Shown piece after piece: positions 1 to 8,916 of a stretch of DNA of 64,000 bases. Each line of letters begins with the position of its first letter. The stretch's first letter is position 1. Position numbers and translations under genes: made by a program. The notes beneath the pieces were generated by a model. The model was given only the letters and a program-made list of their open reading frames with translations, was not told the origin of the DNA and searched no databases. This DNA comes from Paracoccus shandongensis. Its GTDB lineage: Bacteria > Pseudomonadota > Alphaproteobacteria > Rhodobacterales > Rhodobacteraceae. The DNA lies in contig NZ_JAFLRK010000001.1 of the NCBI RefSeq assembly GCF_017315735.1, forward strand, positions 372,001 through 436,000, read 5' to 3'.

Positions 1-1305
1 ATGTCGTCCCCCCTTCGCCCCGATCCCCTTCGACTTGGCATCGCCGGGCTTGGCACCGTCGGGATCGGTGTCGTCAAGATCGTCCAGAAACACGCCGATC
101 TGCTGGCGCGCCGCACCGGCCGCCCCGTGTCGATCACCGCCATCAGCGCCCGCGACAAGCGCAAGAACCGCGACGCCGACCTGTCGGCCTATCGCTGGGA
201 AGACGACCCCCTGGCCGTGGCGACCGCCGAGGACGTGGATGTCTTCGTGGAACTGGTGGGCGGCGACGCGGGCATCGCCAAGGACAGCATCGAGGCCGCC
301 CTGCGCTCGGGCAAGGATGTGGTGACCGCGAACAAGGCGCTGCTGGCCGTCCACGGGCAGGCGCTGGCCGAACTGGCGGAATCCCTGGGCCGCACCCTGC
401 GGTTCGAGGCTGCGGTGGCGGGCGGCATCCCCGTCATCAAGGCCATGACGGAATCGCTGGCCGGCAACGAGATCCGCCGCGTCATGGGCGTGATGAACGG
501 CACCTGCAACTATATCCTGACGCGGATGGACAGCGCGGGCCTGCCTTATGACGCCGTGTTCGAGGAAGCCCGCCAGCTGGGATACCTGGAAGCCGATCCG
601 ACGCTGGACGTGGGCGGCATCGACGCGGGCCACAAGCTGGCGATCCTGTCCTCTATCGCCTTCGGCACGCAGGTCAATTTCGACGCCGTGGAAATCGAGG
701 GGATCGAGCGCGTCAGCATCGACGACATCCGCCGTGCCGCCGACATGGGCTATCGCATCAAGCTGCTGGGCGTGGCGCAGATGACGCCGCGCGGGCTGGA
801 ACAGCGCATGTCGCCTTGTCTTGTTCCCGCCGACAGCCCCCTGGGGCAGTTGATGGGCGGCACGAACATGGTTGTCATCGAAGGCGACAGCGTGGGCCAG
901 ATCGTGCTGCGCGGCGCGGGCGCGGGCGAAGGCCCGACGGCCAGCGCGGTCCTGTCGGACATCGTGGAAATTGCGCGCGGCGTGCGCCTGCCGGTCTTCG
1001 GCCAGCCCGCGACGATGCTGAAGGCGGCGCAGCCCGCGCGGACGGCGGTTCCGGCGGCCTATTACATCCGCCTGGAATTGCAGGACAAGCCGGGCGCGCT
1101 GGCCAAGGTGGCGACGGTCCTGGGCGATGCGGGAATTTCCATCGACCGGATGCGCCAATACGGCCAGCACAGCCCCGACAGCGTTCCGGTCCTGGTGGTC
1201 ACGCACAAGACCACGCCCGAGGCCATCGACTTCGCCATCGAGGCCCTGCCCCGCACCGGCGTGCTGGCGGGCGACCCGGTCGAGCTGCGGATCGAGGAAG
1301 TGTGA
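1..1305 (+). CDS. hom: Homoserine dehydrogenase
   Basis: NAD(P)-dependent reduction of aspartate semialdehyde to homoserine, the branch point to threonine and methionine. The 434-aa length is normal for the monofunctional enzyme. A Rossmann GxGxxG motif (GLGTVG) lies at residues 16-21, the catalytic homoserine dehydrogenase domain follows, and a C-terminal ACT domain starts near residue 354 (motif QDKPGALAKV), which in this family mediates feedback regulation. The ATG is the first base of the window, so upstream signals cannot be seen and a longer start cannot be excluded, although the glycine motif sits at the usual distance. A strong hairpin follows the stop. The homoserine acyltransferase and methionine synthase genes of the same pathway are at the far end of the window. 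Confidence 0.95.
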   Translation: MSSPLRPDPLRLGIAGLGTVGIGVVKIVQKHADLLARRTGRPVSITAISARDKRKNRDADLSAYRWEDDPLAVATAEDVDVFVELVGGDAGIAKDSIEAALRSGKDVVTANKALLAVHGQALAELAESLGRTLRFEAAVAGGIPVIKAMTESLAGNEIRRVMGVMNGTCNYILTRMDSAGLPYDAVFEEARQLGYLEADPTLDVGGIDAGHKLAILSSIAFGTQVNFDAVEIEGIERVSIDDIRRAADMGYRIKLLGVAQMTPRGLEQRMSPCLVPADSPLGQLMGGTNMVVIEGDSVGQIVLRGAGAGEGPTASAVLSDIVEIARGVRLPVFGQPATMLKAAQPARTAVPAAYYIRLELQDKPGALAKVATVLGDAGISIDRMRQYGQHSPDSVPVLVVTHKTTPEAIDFAIEALPRTGVLAGDPVELRIEEV

Positions 1306-1312
1306 CGAAGAA

Positions 1313-1335
1313 AGGGGGCGCTCGCGCCCCCTCTT
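1313..1335 (+). terminator. Rho-independent terminator after hom
   Basis: A perfect 9-bp stem, AGGGGGCGC at 1313-1321 and GCGCCCCCT at 1324-1332, with a 2-nt loop, followed by a short CTT tail, 8 nt after the hom stop codon. Confidence 0.75.
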
Positions 1336-1342
1336 GCGCCCT

Positions 1343-1386
1343 GGGGGGCGCAATTCACCCCCCGAGGATATTTGCGTGAAGAAGAA
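1343..1386 (+). repeat. GC-hairpin/GGATATTT intergenic element, copy A
   Basis: GGGGGG (1343-1348) pairs with CCCCCC (1358-1363), followed by GAGGATATTTGCG and a purine-rich tail. The same layout recurs at about 12527, 58680 and 62596. Here it lies between two converging genes and can act as terminator of the minus-strand lytic transglycosylase gene. Confidence 0.6.
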
Positions 1387-1392
1387 GCCCCT

Positions 1393-2019
1393 TCAGCTGC
1401 CCGCGATGATCCGCACATAGTTGCGGGTTTCGCGATAGGGGGGGATGCCCTTGTATTTCTGCACCGCCCCCGGCCCGGCGTTATAGGCCGCAAGCGCCAG
1501 GTGCCAGTTGCCGAACTGGTTGTACATCATCCGCAGATAGCGCGCGCCGCCTTGCAGGTTCTGGGCGGGATCGTGGGGGTTCACCCCCAGCTTGGCCGCC
1601 GTGCCCGGCATCAGTTGCGCCAGGCCCGTCGCCCCCTTGTGCGACCGCGCGCGCGGGTTCCAGCCCGATTCCTGCTGCACCAGGCGCAGGAACAGATCCT
1701 CGGGGATGCCGTGCTGGCGGGCGGCCTGGCGGGCAAGCGGGATGAAGTCGCTGCGCTTGCCGCGATAGGCGGGGATGTTGGCCGACAACTGGATATCGAC
1801 CGAATTGCCGCTTCTGCTGCGGCCGTTGGGCTGCAGGCGCGCCGATTGCTGGTACTGGGTGGCAAGCCGCGAATCCATCAGCCGGGTCTGGCGGGCGAAC
1901 TGTTCGGCGCGCGATTTCGACGAACTGCCCGACAGGCGCAACCCCTCGGCCCCGGCAGGCAGCGCAAGGCCTGCGACCAGCATCGCGCACAGACCCGCCT
2001 TGATGGTTGGGAAAAGCAT
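1393..2019 (-). CDS. Lytic transglycosylase, SLT domain, exported
   Basis: Cleaves the MurNAc-GlcNAc bond of peptidoglycan in the periplasm. I chose the ATG at 2019 (208 aa) because it begins a clear signal peptide (MLFPTIKAG..., ending ALPAGA) and has a purine-rich GAGGGA upstream; the same frame stays open to 2142 but without plausible secretion features. The C-terminal half is a standard SLT domain: the catalytic glutamate is E117 in QQESGWNP, followed by [10 protein letters not shown] and [10 protein letters not shown]. It is a single gene facing hom and divergent from ssb. The family is sure; which cell-wall process it serves is not. Confidence 0.9.
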   Translation of the reverse strand: MLFPTIKAGLCAMLVAGLALPAGAEGLRLSGSSSKSRAEQFARQTRLMDSRLATQYQQSARLQPNGRSRSGNSVDIQLSANIPAYRGKRSDFIPLARQAARQHGIPEDLFLRLVQQESGWNPRARSHKGATGLAQLMPGTAAKLGVNPHDPAQNLQGGARYLRMMYNQFGNWHLALAAYNAGPGAVQKYKGIPPYRETRNYVRIIAGS

Positions 2020-2191
2020 CGTCCCGTCCCTCGTTGTTGTGGGTTTTGATAGGACTATACAGAAATACATCCGCATCGCCAGCATGGCTTTTGGGGCAGG
2101 CGGATGGCCTTCGGCAATTAAGCGCGCATTTGCATCGGGCATGGCGCTGCGCTAGACCGTCATCAAGAACACATATCCAAGGAGCCCGCTC

Positions 2192-2689
2192 ATGGCAGGC
2201 AGCGTCAACAAGGTCATCCTGATCGGCAATCTGGGGGCCGACCCTGAAATCCGCACGTTCCAGAATGGCGGCAAGATCGCGAACCTGCGCATCGCCACGT
2301 CCGAGACGTGGAAGGACCGCAACACCGGCGAGCGCAAGGAACGGACCGAATGGCATTCCGTCGTCATTCACTCCGAACCCCTGGTCCGCGTGGCCGAGCA
2401 ATACCTGAAGAAGGGCGCCAAGATCTATGTCGAAGGCCAGCTGGAAACCCGCAAGTGGCAGGACCAGTCGGGCGCCGACCGCTATTCGACCGAGGTGGCG
2501 CTGCGCCCGTTCCGCAGCGAGTTGACGATGCTGGATGGCCGGGGCGGTTCGGGCGGCGGCGGTCGTGACAGCGGCGGCGGCTTTGGCGGCGGCGGGTATG
2601 AGAATTACGACCGCGGCGGCTCGTCATCCGGTGGCGGCAGCCAGGGCGGCGGCAGCCGCAGCGACTACGACGACGAAATCCCGTTCTGA
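2192..2689 (+). CDS. ssb: Single-stranded DNA-binding protein
   Basis: Binds and protects single-stranded DNA during replication, recombination and repair. The 165-aa protein has an N-terminal OB fold ([13 protein letters not shown] at the start, then the typical TERTEWH-like stretch), a Gly/Ser-rich flexible linker from about residue 115, and ends in the acidic tip DDEIPF through which SSB recruits partner proteins. AAGGAG at 2179-2184 is a good ribosome-binding site. It stands alone between the divergent lytic transglycosylase gene and the convergent aroB. Confidence 0.97.
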   Translation: MAGSVNKVILIGNLGADPEIRTFQNGGKIANLRIATSETWKDRNTGERKERTEWHSVVIHSEPLVRVAEQYLKKGAKIYVEGQLETRKWQDQSGADRYSTEVALRPFRSELTMLDGRGGSGGGGRDSGGGFGGGGYENYDRGGSSSGGGSQGGGSRSDYDDEIPF

Positions 2690-2709
2690 TTTGCGGGCGG
2701 GGCGCGCCT

Positions 2710-3816
2710 CTAGCGGGCGTCCCGCAGCACCTGTTCCAGCGTGTCGGGCTGCACGTCGTCGCTGACGAAAGCCTCGCCGATGCCGCGCGCCAGGACAAAG
2801 CGCAACCGGCCATCGACGACCTTCTTGTCCTGCCCCATCAGCCTGATCAGCGCGGCGTCGTCCGGCATCTCGCCCGGAATGTCGCGGATGGCGGCGGGCA
2901 TCCCCATCTGCCGCAGATGTTCCAGCACGCGCGAGGGCGCCTCCTGGCTGCACAGCCCCATCCGGGCGGACAGGTCGAAGGCCAGGGCGCAGCCGATCGC
3001 CACCCCCTCGCCATGCAGCAACCTGCTGGAATAGCCGGTGGCCGATTCAAGCGCGTGGCCGAAGGTGTGGCCCAGGTTCAGCAGCGCGCGTTCGCCTTGT
3101 TCGGTTTCGTCCCGCGTCACGATCCCGGCCTTCATGGCGACCGAATGGGCGACCGCGTGCTGGCGGGCCGCCATGTCGTCGCGCAGGCGGGGGGCGTTCG
3201 CCTCCAGCCACTCGAAGAAACCGGCATCCCCCAGCAGGCCGTATTTCGCGACCTCGCCATAGCCGGCCAGGAAGTCGCGCGGGCTCAGCGTGTCCAGGAC
3301 CGCGATATCGGCCAGCACCAGCGACGGCTGGTGGAACGCGCCGATCAGGTTCTTGCCGTGGGGGCTGTTGATGCCGGTCTTGCCGCCGACGCTGCTGTCC
3401 ACCTGCGCCAGAAGGGTCGTGGGGATCTGCACGAAGCGCACGCCCCGGCGCAGGATCGCCGCCGCAAAGCCCACCAGATCGCCGATCACCCCGCCGCCGA
3501 AGGCCACCACGATGTCGCGCCGCTCGATGCGCTGGTCCAGCAGCCATTCGACGCAGGCGGTCAGATGCGGCCAGCTTTTCGTGCCCTCGCCCGAGGGCAG
3601 GCAAAGTGCCTCGGACGCGATGCCTTGCGCCGTCAGTGCGGCCTGCAGGCGGGACAGATGCAGCCCCGCCACGGTGTCATCCGTGACGATGGCCACGCGC
3701 GGGCGGCGCAGCAGGGGCGCGATTTCCGCGCCCGCGCGGTCGATCAGGCCGGGCCCGATGCGCACGTCATAGGCGCGATCACCCAAGGGGACATGGACTG
3801 TAGCGGGATGGGTCAT
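2710..3816 (-). CDS. aroB: 3-dehydroquinate synthase
   Basis: Second step of the shikimate pathway: DAHP to 3-dehydroquinate, using NAD and a divalent metal. The 368-aa length is normal. Visible motifs are GEGTKSWPHL, the nucleotide-binding GGGVIGDLVGFAA, the PTTLLAQVDSSVGGKTGIN signature, and the metal-ligand histidines in LNLGHTFGHALE and LLHGEGVAIG. The start overlaps the aroK stop by four bases (ATGA), so the two are translationally coupled. The gene converges on ssb with only 20 bp between them. Confidence 0.97.
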   Translation of the reverse strand: MTHPATVHVPLGDRAYDVRIGPGLIDRAGAEIAPLLRRPRVAIVTDDTVAGLHLSRLQAALTAQGIASEALCLPSGEGTKSWPHLTACVEWLLDQRIERRDIVVAFGGGVIGDLVGFAAAILRRGVRFVQIPTTLLAQVDSSVGGKTGINSPHGKNLIGAFHQPSLVLADIAVLDTLSPRDFLAGYGEVAKYGLLGDAGFFEWLEANAPRLRDDMAARQHAVAHSVAMKAGIVTRDETEQGERALLNLGHTFGHALESATGYSSRLLHGEGVAIGCALAFDLSARMGLCSQEAPSRVLEHLRQMGMPAAIRDIPGEMPDDAALIRLMGQDKKVVDGRLRFVLARGIGEAFVSDDVQPDTLEQVLRDAR

Positions 3817-4364
3817 GGCGTCTCGATCACAAGGTCAGGGTCGGCGGTGCGGATGGCGTCCAGCAGCCGCGTGGTCGCGGCATCGACGCTGTCGCCGGGA
3901 TGGGCGGGAAAGGTCAGTTCGGCCAGGCCGTAGGTCGGGTTCCGCTCGACCAGCAGGCGGGCCAGCGTGCCCTTGGGGTCGGCGGTCTGCAACAAGGGCC
4001 GCGTGCTGCGCTGGCGCACCCGGTGCCACAGGGTGTCCAGGTCGCAGGCCAGCCAGACCGACAGGCCCGCCGCCTTGATCGCCGCGCGGTTGCGGTCCTG
4101 CATCCAGGCCCCCCCGCCGGTCGAGATCACGCGCGGCGATTCCCGCAGGATGCGCGCGATCACCTGCGCCTCTCGGTCGCGGAAGAAGGCCTCGCCGTCG
4201 CGGGCGAAGATTTCGGAAATCGACATGGCCGCCGCCGTCTCGATCTCGACATCCGAATCGGTGAAGGGCACGTGCAGCCGCCGGGCCAGTTCCGTCCCAA
4301 GCGCGGTCTTGCCCGCCCCCATCATCCCGACCAGCACGATATGGCGCCTCAGGCGCTGGCGCAT
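3813..4364 (-). CDS. aroK: Shikimate kinase
   Basis: Phosphorylates shikimate to shikimate 3-phosphate with ATP. The 183-aa protein carries Walker A GMMGAGKTALG near residue 14, the DSDVEIE shikimate-binding stretch, and the STGGGAWM motif typical of the family. It is first in the aroK-aroB pair, with an ATGA overlap to aroB, and is divergent from the gene chain starting at 4503. The divergent gap (4365-4502) includes an AT-rich patch around 4430-4440 that may hold promoters, but I cannot assign boxes. Confidence 0.95.
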   Translation of the reverse strand: MRQRLRRHIVLVGMMGAGKTALGTELARRLHVPFTDSDVEIETAAAMSISEIFARDGEAFFRDREAQVIARILRESPRVISTGGGAWMQDRNRAAIKAAGLSVWLACDLDTLWHRVRQRSTRPLLQTADPKGTLARLLVERNPTYGLAELTFPAHPGDSVDAATTRLLDAIRTADPDLVIETP

Positions 4365-4502
4365 GTGCGTTCCCTACTTTCCGGCCCCGTTTCTTGGGCC
4401 GACTGAATGGCGTGATCTTTCGGAAAATGCCATATATATTCCGGCCGAACCGGCGAAAGACCGGATTCCATGCAAAAACAAAGATGAACGAGGCGAAATT
4501 CG

Positions 4503-4658
4503 ATGCGGCTGCTCAAGGTTCTGGTGGTGCTGATTCTGGCGGCGGTGATCGGCCTGGCGGGTTACGCCTATTTCGGCGACATGCAGCCGGTCCGGTCCGA
4601 GGTGCGCACCCCCATCGGCGGCGCCCCCGCCCCCGCAGCCCAGGTTGAAGCCGAGTGA
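4503..4658 (+). CDS. 51-aa single-pass membrane peptide, unknown function
   Basis: Starts MRLLKVLVVLILAAVIGLAGY, so it has one N-terminal transmembrane helix or uncleaved signal, followed by a short Pro/Ala-rich tail. GAGGCGA about 9 nt upstream serves as ribosome-binding site. The TGA stop overlaps the GTG start of the next gene (GTGA), pointing to translational coupling and a shared role. No known family is recognised; it is too short for a catalytic domain. Confidence 0.7.
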   Translation: MRLLKVLVVLILAAVIGLAGYAYFGDMQPVRSEVRTPIGGAPAPAAQVEAE

Positions 4659-6115
4659 AAAGCCGCCTGCTGTTCCTGGCCCTTGCGCTTGGCCTGTCGG
4701 CCCCCGCCCTGGCAGAACAGCCGCTGTCGGCCAGCGACTGGCTGTCGGGCAGCGTGCGCGGGCCCGACCGCGAAAGCTCGGCCTGGCGGCCCGGCGACAC
4801 GCCGCCCCCCGGCCTGCCCGGCGCGCCCGGTCCCAAGCCGGTCGCCACCACGGGCGAGGTCGGATCGGTCCAGGTCACGCGGCTTGGCAACGACAATCCC
4901 GACGCGGCGGGCCTGGTGACGCCGCGCAAGGCGGGCCTTCCCCCGACCCTGTGGCAGGGCAGCAGTTCCGCCGCGCTGGCCGCTCTGATCCTGCGCACCC
5001 CGGCCCGCCTGCCCGCGATGAACGCCCTGCTGGACCGCGTCCTTGTCACGCAGCTGGTCCCCCCGCCTGCCGAACCCGGCGCGTCGCAGGGGACGCTGTT
5101 TCTGGCCCGCGCCGACCGCCTGCTGGACGGGGGCGCGGTGGACCGGGCGCAGGCGCTGCTGACCGCCGCCGGTCCCAGCAACCCCGAGATCTTCCGCCGC
5201 CTGTTCGACATCGCCCTGCTGAAGGGGGATGAGGCGCGGGCCTGCGAGATCATGAACAACACCCCCGGCATCGCCCCCAGCTTTGCCGCGCGGATCTTCT
5301 GCCTGGCGCAGACCGGCGATTGGGCCGCCGCCGCGATCAGCCTGCACGGCGCCGAAATCCTGGGCCTGCTGGACGACCGGCAGGCGGTGCTGCTGACGCA
5401 TTTCCTGGACGACGCCTATGTGGACGGCGGCCAGATGCTGCCCCCGTCCGACCGCATGACGCCGCTGGATTTCCGCATCCACGAGGCGATCGGCCAGCCG
5501 CTGCCCACATCGTCCCTGCCCATCGCCTTCGCCCATTCCGACCTGCGCCCGATGAACGGCTGGAAGGCCCGGCTGGAGGCGGCCGAGCGTCTGGCCCGCG
5601 CCGGGGCTATTCCGCCCGCCACCCTGCGCGCGCTTTACAGCGAACAGAAGCCCGCGGCCTCGGGCGGGGTGTGGGAACGCGCCGGTGCCATGCGCACGCT
5701 GGAGGCCGCGCTGGCGGGCGGCGATCCCTCGCCCGCCCTGCCCCAGGCCTTTGACGAGTTCCGCAAGGCGGGCATGGCCGACGTGCTGGCCGCCATGATC
5801 GCCGCCGACCTGCCCGAGGGGGGCGAGGGTCCGTCGGCCGAGATCGCCACGAGGCTGCGCCAATGGCAGGGCCTGCCGACCCCGGTGCCGCTGGTCCTCG
5901 ATCCGGCGCTGAAGTCCGAACCCGTCCCCGCCCCCGCCACCCAACAGGGAGAGGCGCTGCTGAACGCCATGGCCGACATCGACGCGGGCCTGGACGGCGA
6001 CGGGCCCCGCGCGGGCCGGGGCCTTGCCACCCTGCGCGCCCTGGGCCTGACGGCCGAGGCCGATGGGGCCGCCGCGCAACTGTCGCTGCTGCCGGTGATG
6101 CGGGCCGACCCATGA
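4655..6115 (+). CDS. Exported protein of unknown function
   Basis: A 486-aa protein with a cleavable signal peptide (MKSRLLFLALALGLSAPALA, residues 1-20), a Pro/Gly-rich N-terminal stretch, then an Ala/Leu-rich helical body resembling repeat-type helical scaffolds, though no TPR consensus is clear. The start is GTG, fixed by the signal peptide and by the overlap with the preceding small gene. Its stop overlaps the xerD start by four bases (ATGA). The coupled trio (small membrane peptide, exported protein, recombinase) suggests one transcript. No catalytic motif is visible; a periplasmic structural or adaptor role is a guess only. Confidence 0.8.
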   Translation: MKSRLLFLALALGLSAPALAEQPLSASDWLSGSVRGPDRESSAWRPGDTPPPGLPGAPGPKPVATTGEVGSVQVTRLGNDNPDAAGLVTPRKAGLPPTLWQGSSSAALAALILRTPARLPAMNALLDRVLVTQLVPPPAEPGASQGTLFLARADRLLDGGAVDRAQALLTAAGPSNPEIFRRLFDIALLKGDEARACEIMNNTPGIAPSFAARIFCLAQTGDWAAAAISLHGAEILGLLDDRQAVLLTHFLDDAYVDGGQMLPPSDRMTPLDFRIHEAIGQPLPTSSLPIAFAHSDLRPMNGWKARLEAAERLARAGAIPPATLRALYSEQKPAASGGVWERAGAMRTLEAALAGGDPSPALPQAFDEFRKAGMADVLAAMIAADLPEGGEGPSAEIATRLRQWQGLPTPVPLVLDPALKSEPVPAPATQQGEALLNAMADIDAGLDGDGPRAGRGLATLRALGLTAEADGAAAQLSLLPVMRADP

Positions 6116-7053
6116 TCGCCGACCACCGCGCCATATCGGCCTTTCTGGACGCCAAGGCCGCCGAATCCGGGTCCGCCCGCAACACGGTGCTGGCCTATGG
6201 GCGCGACCTGCGCGACCTGTCGGACTGGCTTGTCGCGCGCGGGCTGACCCTGGCCGACCTGACGCGTGAACGGGTCGAGGATTACCTGACCCATTGCGAC
6301 GCCCAGGGCCTGTCGCGGGCGACCCGGGCGCGGCGGTTGTCGTCGATCCGCCAGTTCACCCGCTTCGCGCTGGAGGAAGGCTGGCGCGACGACGACCCCG
6401 CCATCCGCATCAGCGGGCCGGGCCGGGCCAAGCGCCTGCCCAAGACGCTGGACCGGGCGGAAATCGACGCGCTGCTGGCCGCCGCCCCGCAGGTCGGCCG
6501 CTCTGATGCCGACCGTGCGCGCAACCTGTGCCTGATCGAACTGCTTTACGCGACCGGGATGCGCGTCAGCGAGTTGGTCGCCCTGCCCGTCGCCGCCTGC
6601 CGGGGCGATCCCCGCGTCCTGCTGATCCGGGGCAAGGGCGACAAGGAACGCATGGTCCCGCTGACGCCCCCCGCCCGCCGCGCGCTGTCGGCCTGGCTGG
6701 CGATCCGCGACGATGCGCCCAAGGACAGCGCGCTTGGCCGACTGGTCGCGGGCAAGGGCGCGCGCTGGCTGTTCCCCGCGCCCGGTGCGGCGGGCCATAT
6801 GCCGCGCCAGACCTTCGGGCGGCTGCTGAACGACATGGCGGTGGCCGCAGGCGTGTCCCCGTCGCGCGTGACGCCGCATGTCATCCGCCACGCCTTTGCC
6901 ACGCATCTTCTGGAAGGCGGGGCCGACCTGCGGTCCATCCAGACCCTGCTGGGCCATGCCGACCTGGGCACGACCGAGATCTATACCCATGTCCTGGACA
7001 GCCGGATGCGCGACCTGGTCCTGACCCATCATCCCCTGGCAAGGAAAGCCTGA
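6112..7053 (+). CDS. xerD: Tyrosine recombinase, XerD type
   Basis: Site-specific recombinase that with XerC resolves chromosome dimers at dif. It is 313 aa, normal for Xer proteins. An N-terminal SAM-like DNA-binding domain covers about residues 5-95, followed by the catalytic domain with R151 (TGMRVSEL), K175, H256 and R259 (HVIRH), H282 (LLGHADL) and nucleophile Y291 (IYTHV). The ATG at 6112 overlaps the preceding stop; the frame is open further upstream but only inside the previous gene. The XerD rather than XerC assignment is based on overall resemblance and is less certain than the family. Confidence 0.92.
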   Translation: MIADHRAISAFLDAKAAESGSARNTVLAYGRDLRDLSDWLVARGLTLADLTRERVEDYLTHCDAQGLSRATRARRLSSIRQFTRFALEEGWRDDDPAIRISGPGRAKRLPKTLDRAEIDALLAAAPQVGRSDADRARNLCLIELLYATGMRVSELVALPVAACRGDPRVLLIRGKGDKERMVPLTPPARRALSAWLAIRDDAPKDSALGRLVAGKGARWLFPAPGAAGHMPRQTFGRLLNDMAVAAGVSPSRVTPHVIRHAFATHLLEGGADLRSIQTLLGHADLGTTEIYTHVLDSRMRDLVLTHHPLARKA

Positions 7054-7056
7054 AGG

Positions 7057-7947
7057 ATGGGCAAGGATCTTGCGGGCCTGCGTCCCGCCAGCGCGCAGAC
7101 GACCGGGATCCTGCTGCTGCTGGCCGCGATCCTGGGTTTCACGATGATGGACGCGACGGCCAAATACCTGACGCAAACCTATCACCCCGCGCAGGTCGTC
7201 TGGGCGCGCTTTGTGGGCAACCTGCTGATCTTCGCCGCGATCTTCCGCGCCGCGATGGTCCCGCTGCTGCGCACCCGGCGTCCGGGGCTGCAATTCGCCC
7301 GCGCCCTGATGCAGCTTGGATCGGTGGGGCTGTTCTTTTCCTCGCTCCAGGTGATCGGCCTGGCCGAGGCGACGGCGATCATGGACCTGAACCCGGTCCT
7401 CATCACCCTGGGCGCGGCCCTGTTCCTGGGCGAGAAGATCGGCCCCCGCCGCTTGGCGGGCATCGCCGCCGCGCTGGTCGGCGCGCTGATCATCATCCGC
7501 CCCGGCCTGGGCGTCTTCCAGCCCGCGGCCCTGCTGCCCCTGGCGGGGGCTTTCACCTATGCGGCGGGCGCGCTGCTGACGCGGATGGCGCGGACGGATT
7601 CGGTCGCCACATCGGTCATGTGGTCGGCGGTGGTGGGCAGCGCGCTGACATCGCTGGCCGTGCCCTTCGTCTGGCAACCCATCGCCCCCTCGGACCTCTG
7701 GGCCTTCGCGCTGCTGGGCGTCTTCGGCACGGCCAGCCAATACCTGCTGGTCCGCGCCTTCGCCACTGCCGAGGCCGGGGTGCTGGCCCCCTTCGGCTAT
7801 ACCGGGCTGGTCTGGGCGGGCCTCTGGGGCTGGCTGCTGTTCGGGCAGCTTCCCGATGGCTGGACCGTGACGGGCGCGACCCTTATCGTGGCGGCGGGCC
7901 TTTATGTCTGGTCCCGAGAAGCCCGCGCGGCGCGAAAGACCCCATGA
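7057..7947 (+). CDS. EamA-family (DMT) membrane transporter
   Basis: A 296-aa protein with about ten transmembrane helices and the two-fold EamA repeat (first repeat from about residue 15, second from about residue 160). DLNPVLITLGAALFLGEKI is the typical end of the first repeat. It starts 3 bp after xerD with a purine-rich site at the xerD end, and its stop overlaps the next start (ATGA). Family members export or import small metabolites and amino acids; the substrate cannot be told from sequence. Confidence 0.85.
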   Translation: MGKDLAGLRPASAQTTGILLLLAAILGFTMMDATAKYLTQTYHPAQVVWARFVGNLLIFAAIFRAAMVPLLRTRRPGLQFARALMQLGSVGLFFSSLQVIGLAEATAIMDLNPVLITLGAALFLGEKIGPRRLAGIAAALVGALIIIRPGLGVFQPAALLPLAGAFTYAAGALLTRMARTDSVATSVMWSAVVGSALTSLAVPFVWQPIAPSDLWAFALLGVFGTASQYLLVRAFATAEAGVLAPFGYTGLVWAGLWGWLLFGQLPDGWTVTGATLIVAAGLYVWSREARAARKTP

Positions 7948-8816
7948 GCCAGCCCGACACCCCGCCCTTGTCCGACCGCATCGCCAACGCCGCCTTCCTG
8001 TCGGTGATCGGGCTTGCGCGGCTTCTGCCCTATGACAAGCGCATCCCCGCCGTGGGCTGGCTGTTCGCGCATGTGCTGGCGCCCCTGGCGGGCTGGCGGC
8101 GGCGCATCCGCGAAAACCTGGCGCTTGCCCGGCCGGATCTCTCCGCTGACGAGGTCGAGGCGCTGACCCGCGCCGTTCCGAACAACGCGGGCCGCTCCGT
8201 GGCCGAGATCTATTCGGGCGAGGAATTCACCGCCCGCATCCACGCCGCCGACCCGCTGGAAGGCCCCGGCCTGCCCGCCCTGGAAGCGGCGTTCGAGGCG
8301 CATCGCCCCGTCATCATCGCCTGCGCCCATTTCGGAAACTACGACGCCATGCGCACGGCCCTGGCGGGGCGCGGCTGGCCGGTGGGCGCGCTCTATCGCC
8401 CCATGAACAACGAGGCGTTCAACCGCCACTACATCCCCGCCATCCATGCCATCGCGGAACCCCTGTTCCCGCGCGGGCGGTCTGGCCTCACCTCGATGCT
8501 GCGCTTCCTCAAGGGCGGCGGCTGGCTGGCGCTCGGCTTTGACCAATACGACCGCCACGCGCCGGAACTGTCCTTCTTCGGCCTGCCAAGCCGGACCGTG
8601 CTGACGCCCGCCGAACTGGCGCTGCGATACGACGCGCTGCTGGTCCCCGTTCACGGCATCCGCTGCCCCGACGGGCTGCGCTTCCGCGTGCATGTGGGCG
8701 AACCCGTCGAACATGGCGAACCGGCGGCGATGGTGCAGGCGCTGAACGACGATCTTGAGATGCTGGTGCGACAGCACATGGACCAGTGGTTCTGGGTCCA
8801 TCGCCGCTGGAAATAG
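7944..8816 (+). CDS. Lysophospholipid/lipid A acyltransferase (LpxL-like)
   Basis: A 290-aa member of the LpxL/HtrB family, which adds secondary acyl chains to lipid A or related lipids at the inner membrane. The catalytic HX4D motif is HFGNYD near residue 132, and the substrate loop continues with YRPMNN. A hydrophobic N-terminal segment (AFLSVIGLARLL) can anchor it. The ATG at 7944 overlaps the transporter stop. The sequence is somewhat shorter than classical LpxL, so the exact acceptor (lipid A or ornithine/phospholipid) is left open. Confidence 0.85.
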   Translation: MSQPDTPPLSDRIANAAFLSVIGLARLLPYDKRIPAVGWLFAHVLAPLAGWRRRIRENLALARPDLSADEVEALTRAVPNNAGRSVAEIYSGEEFTARIHAADPLEGPGLPALEAAFEAHRPVIIACAHFGNYDAMRTALAGRGWPVGALYRPMNNEAFNRHYIPAIHAIAEPLFPRGRSGLTSMLRFLKGGGWLALGFDQYDRHAPELSFFGLPSRTVLTPAELALRYDALLVPVHGIRCPDGLRFRVHVGEPVEHGEPAAMVQALNDDLEMLVRQHMDQWFWVHRRWK

Positions 8817-8916
8817 GCACGAACGCACAGCCCCTGCGCGCGGGTGAACCTTGCCTGACCGCGCGGCAAGCCCCTATGTCCCCTGCAACGCGTTTGACGC
8901 AGCAAAGGGATTAACC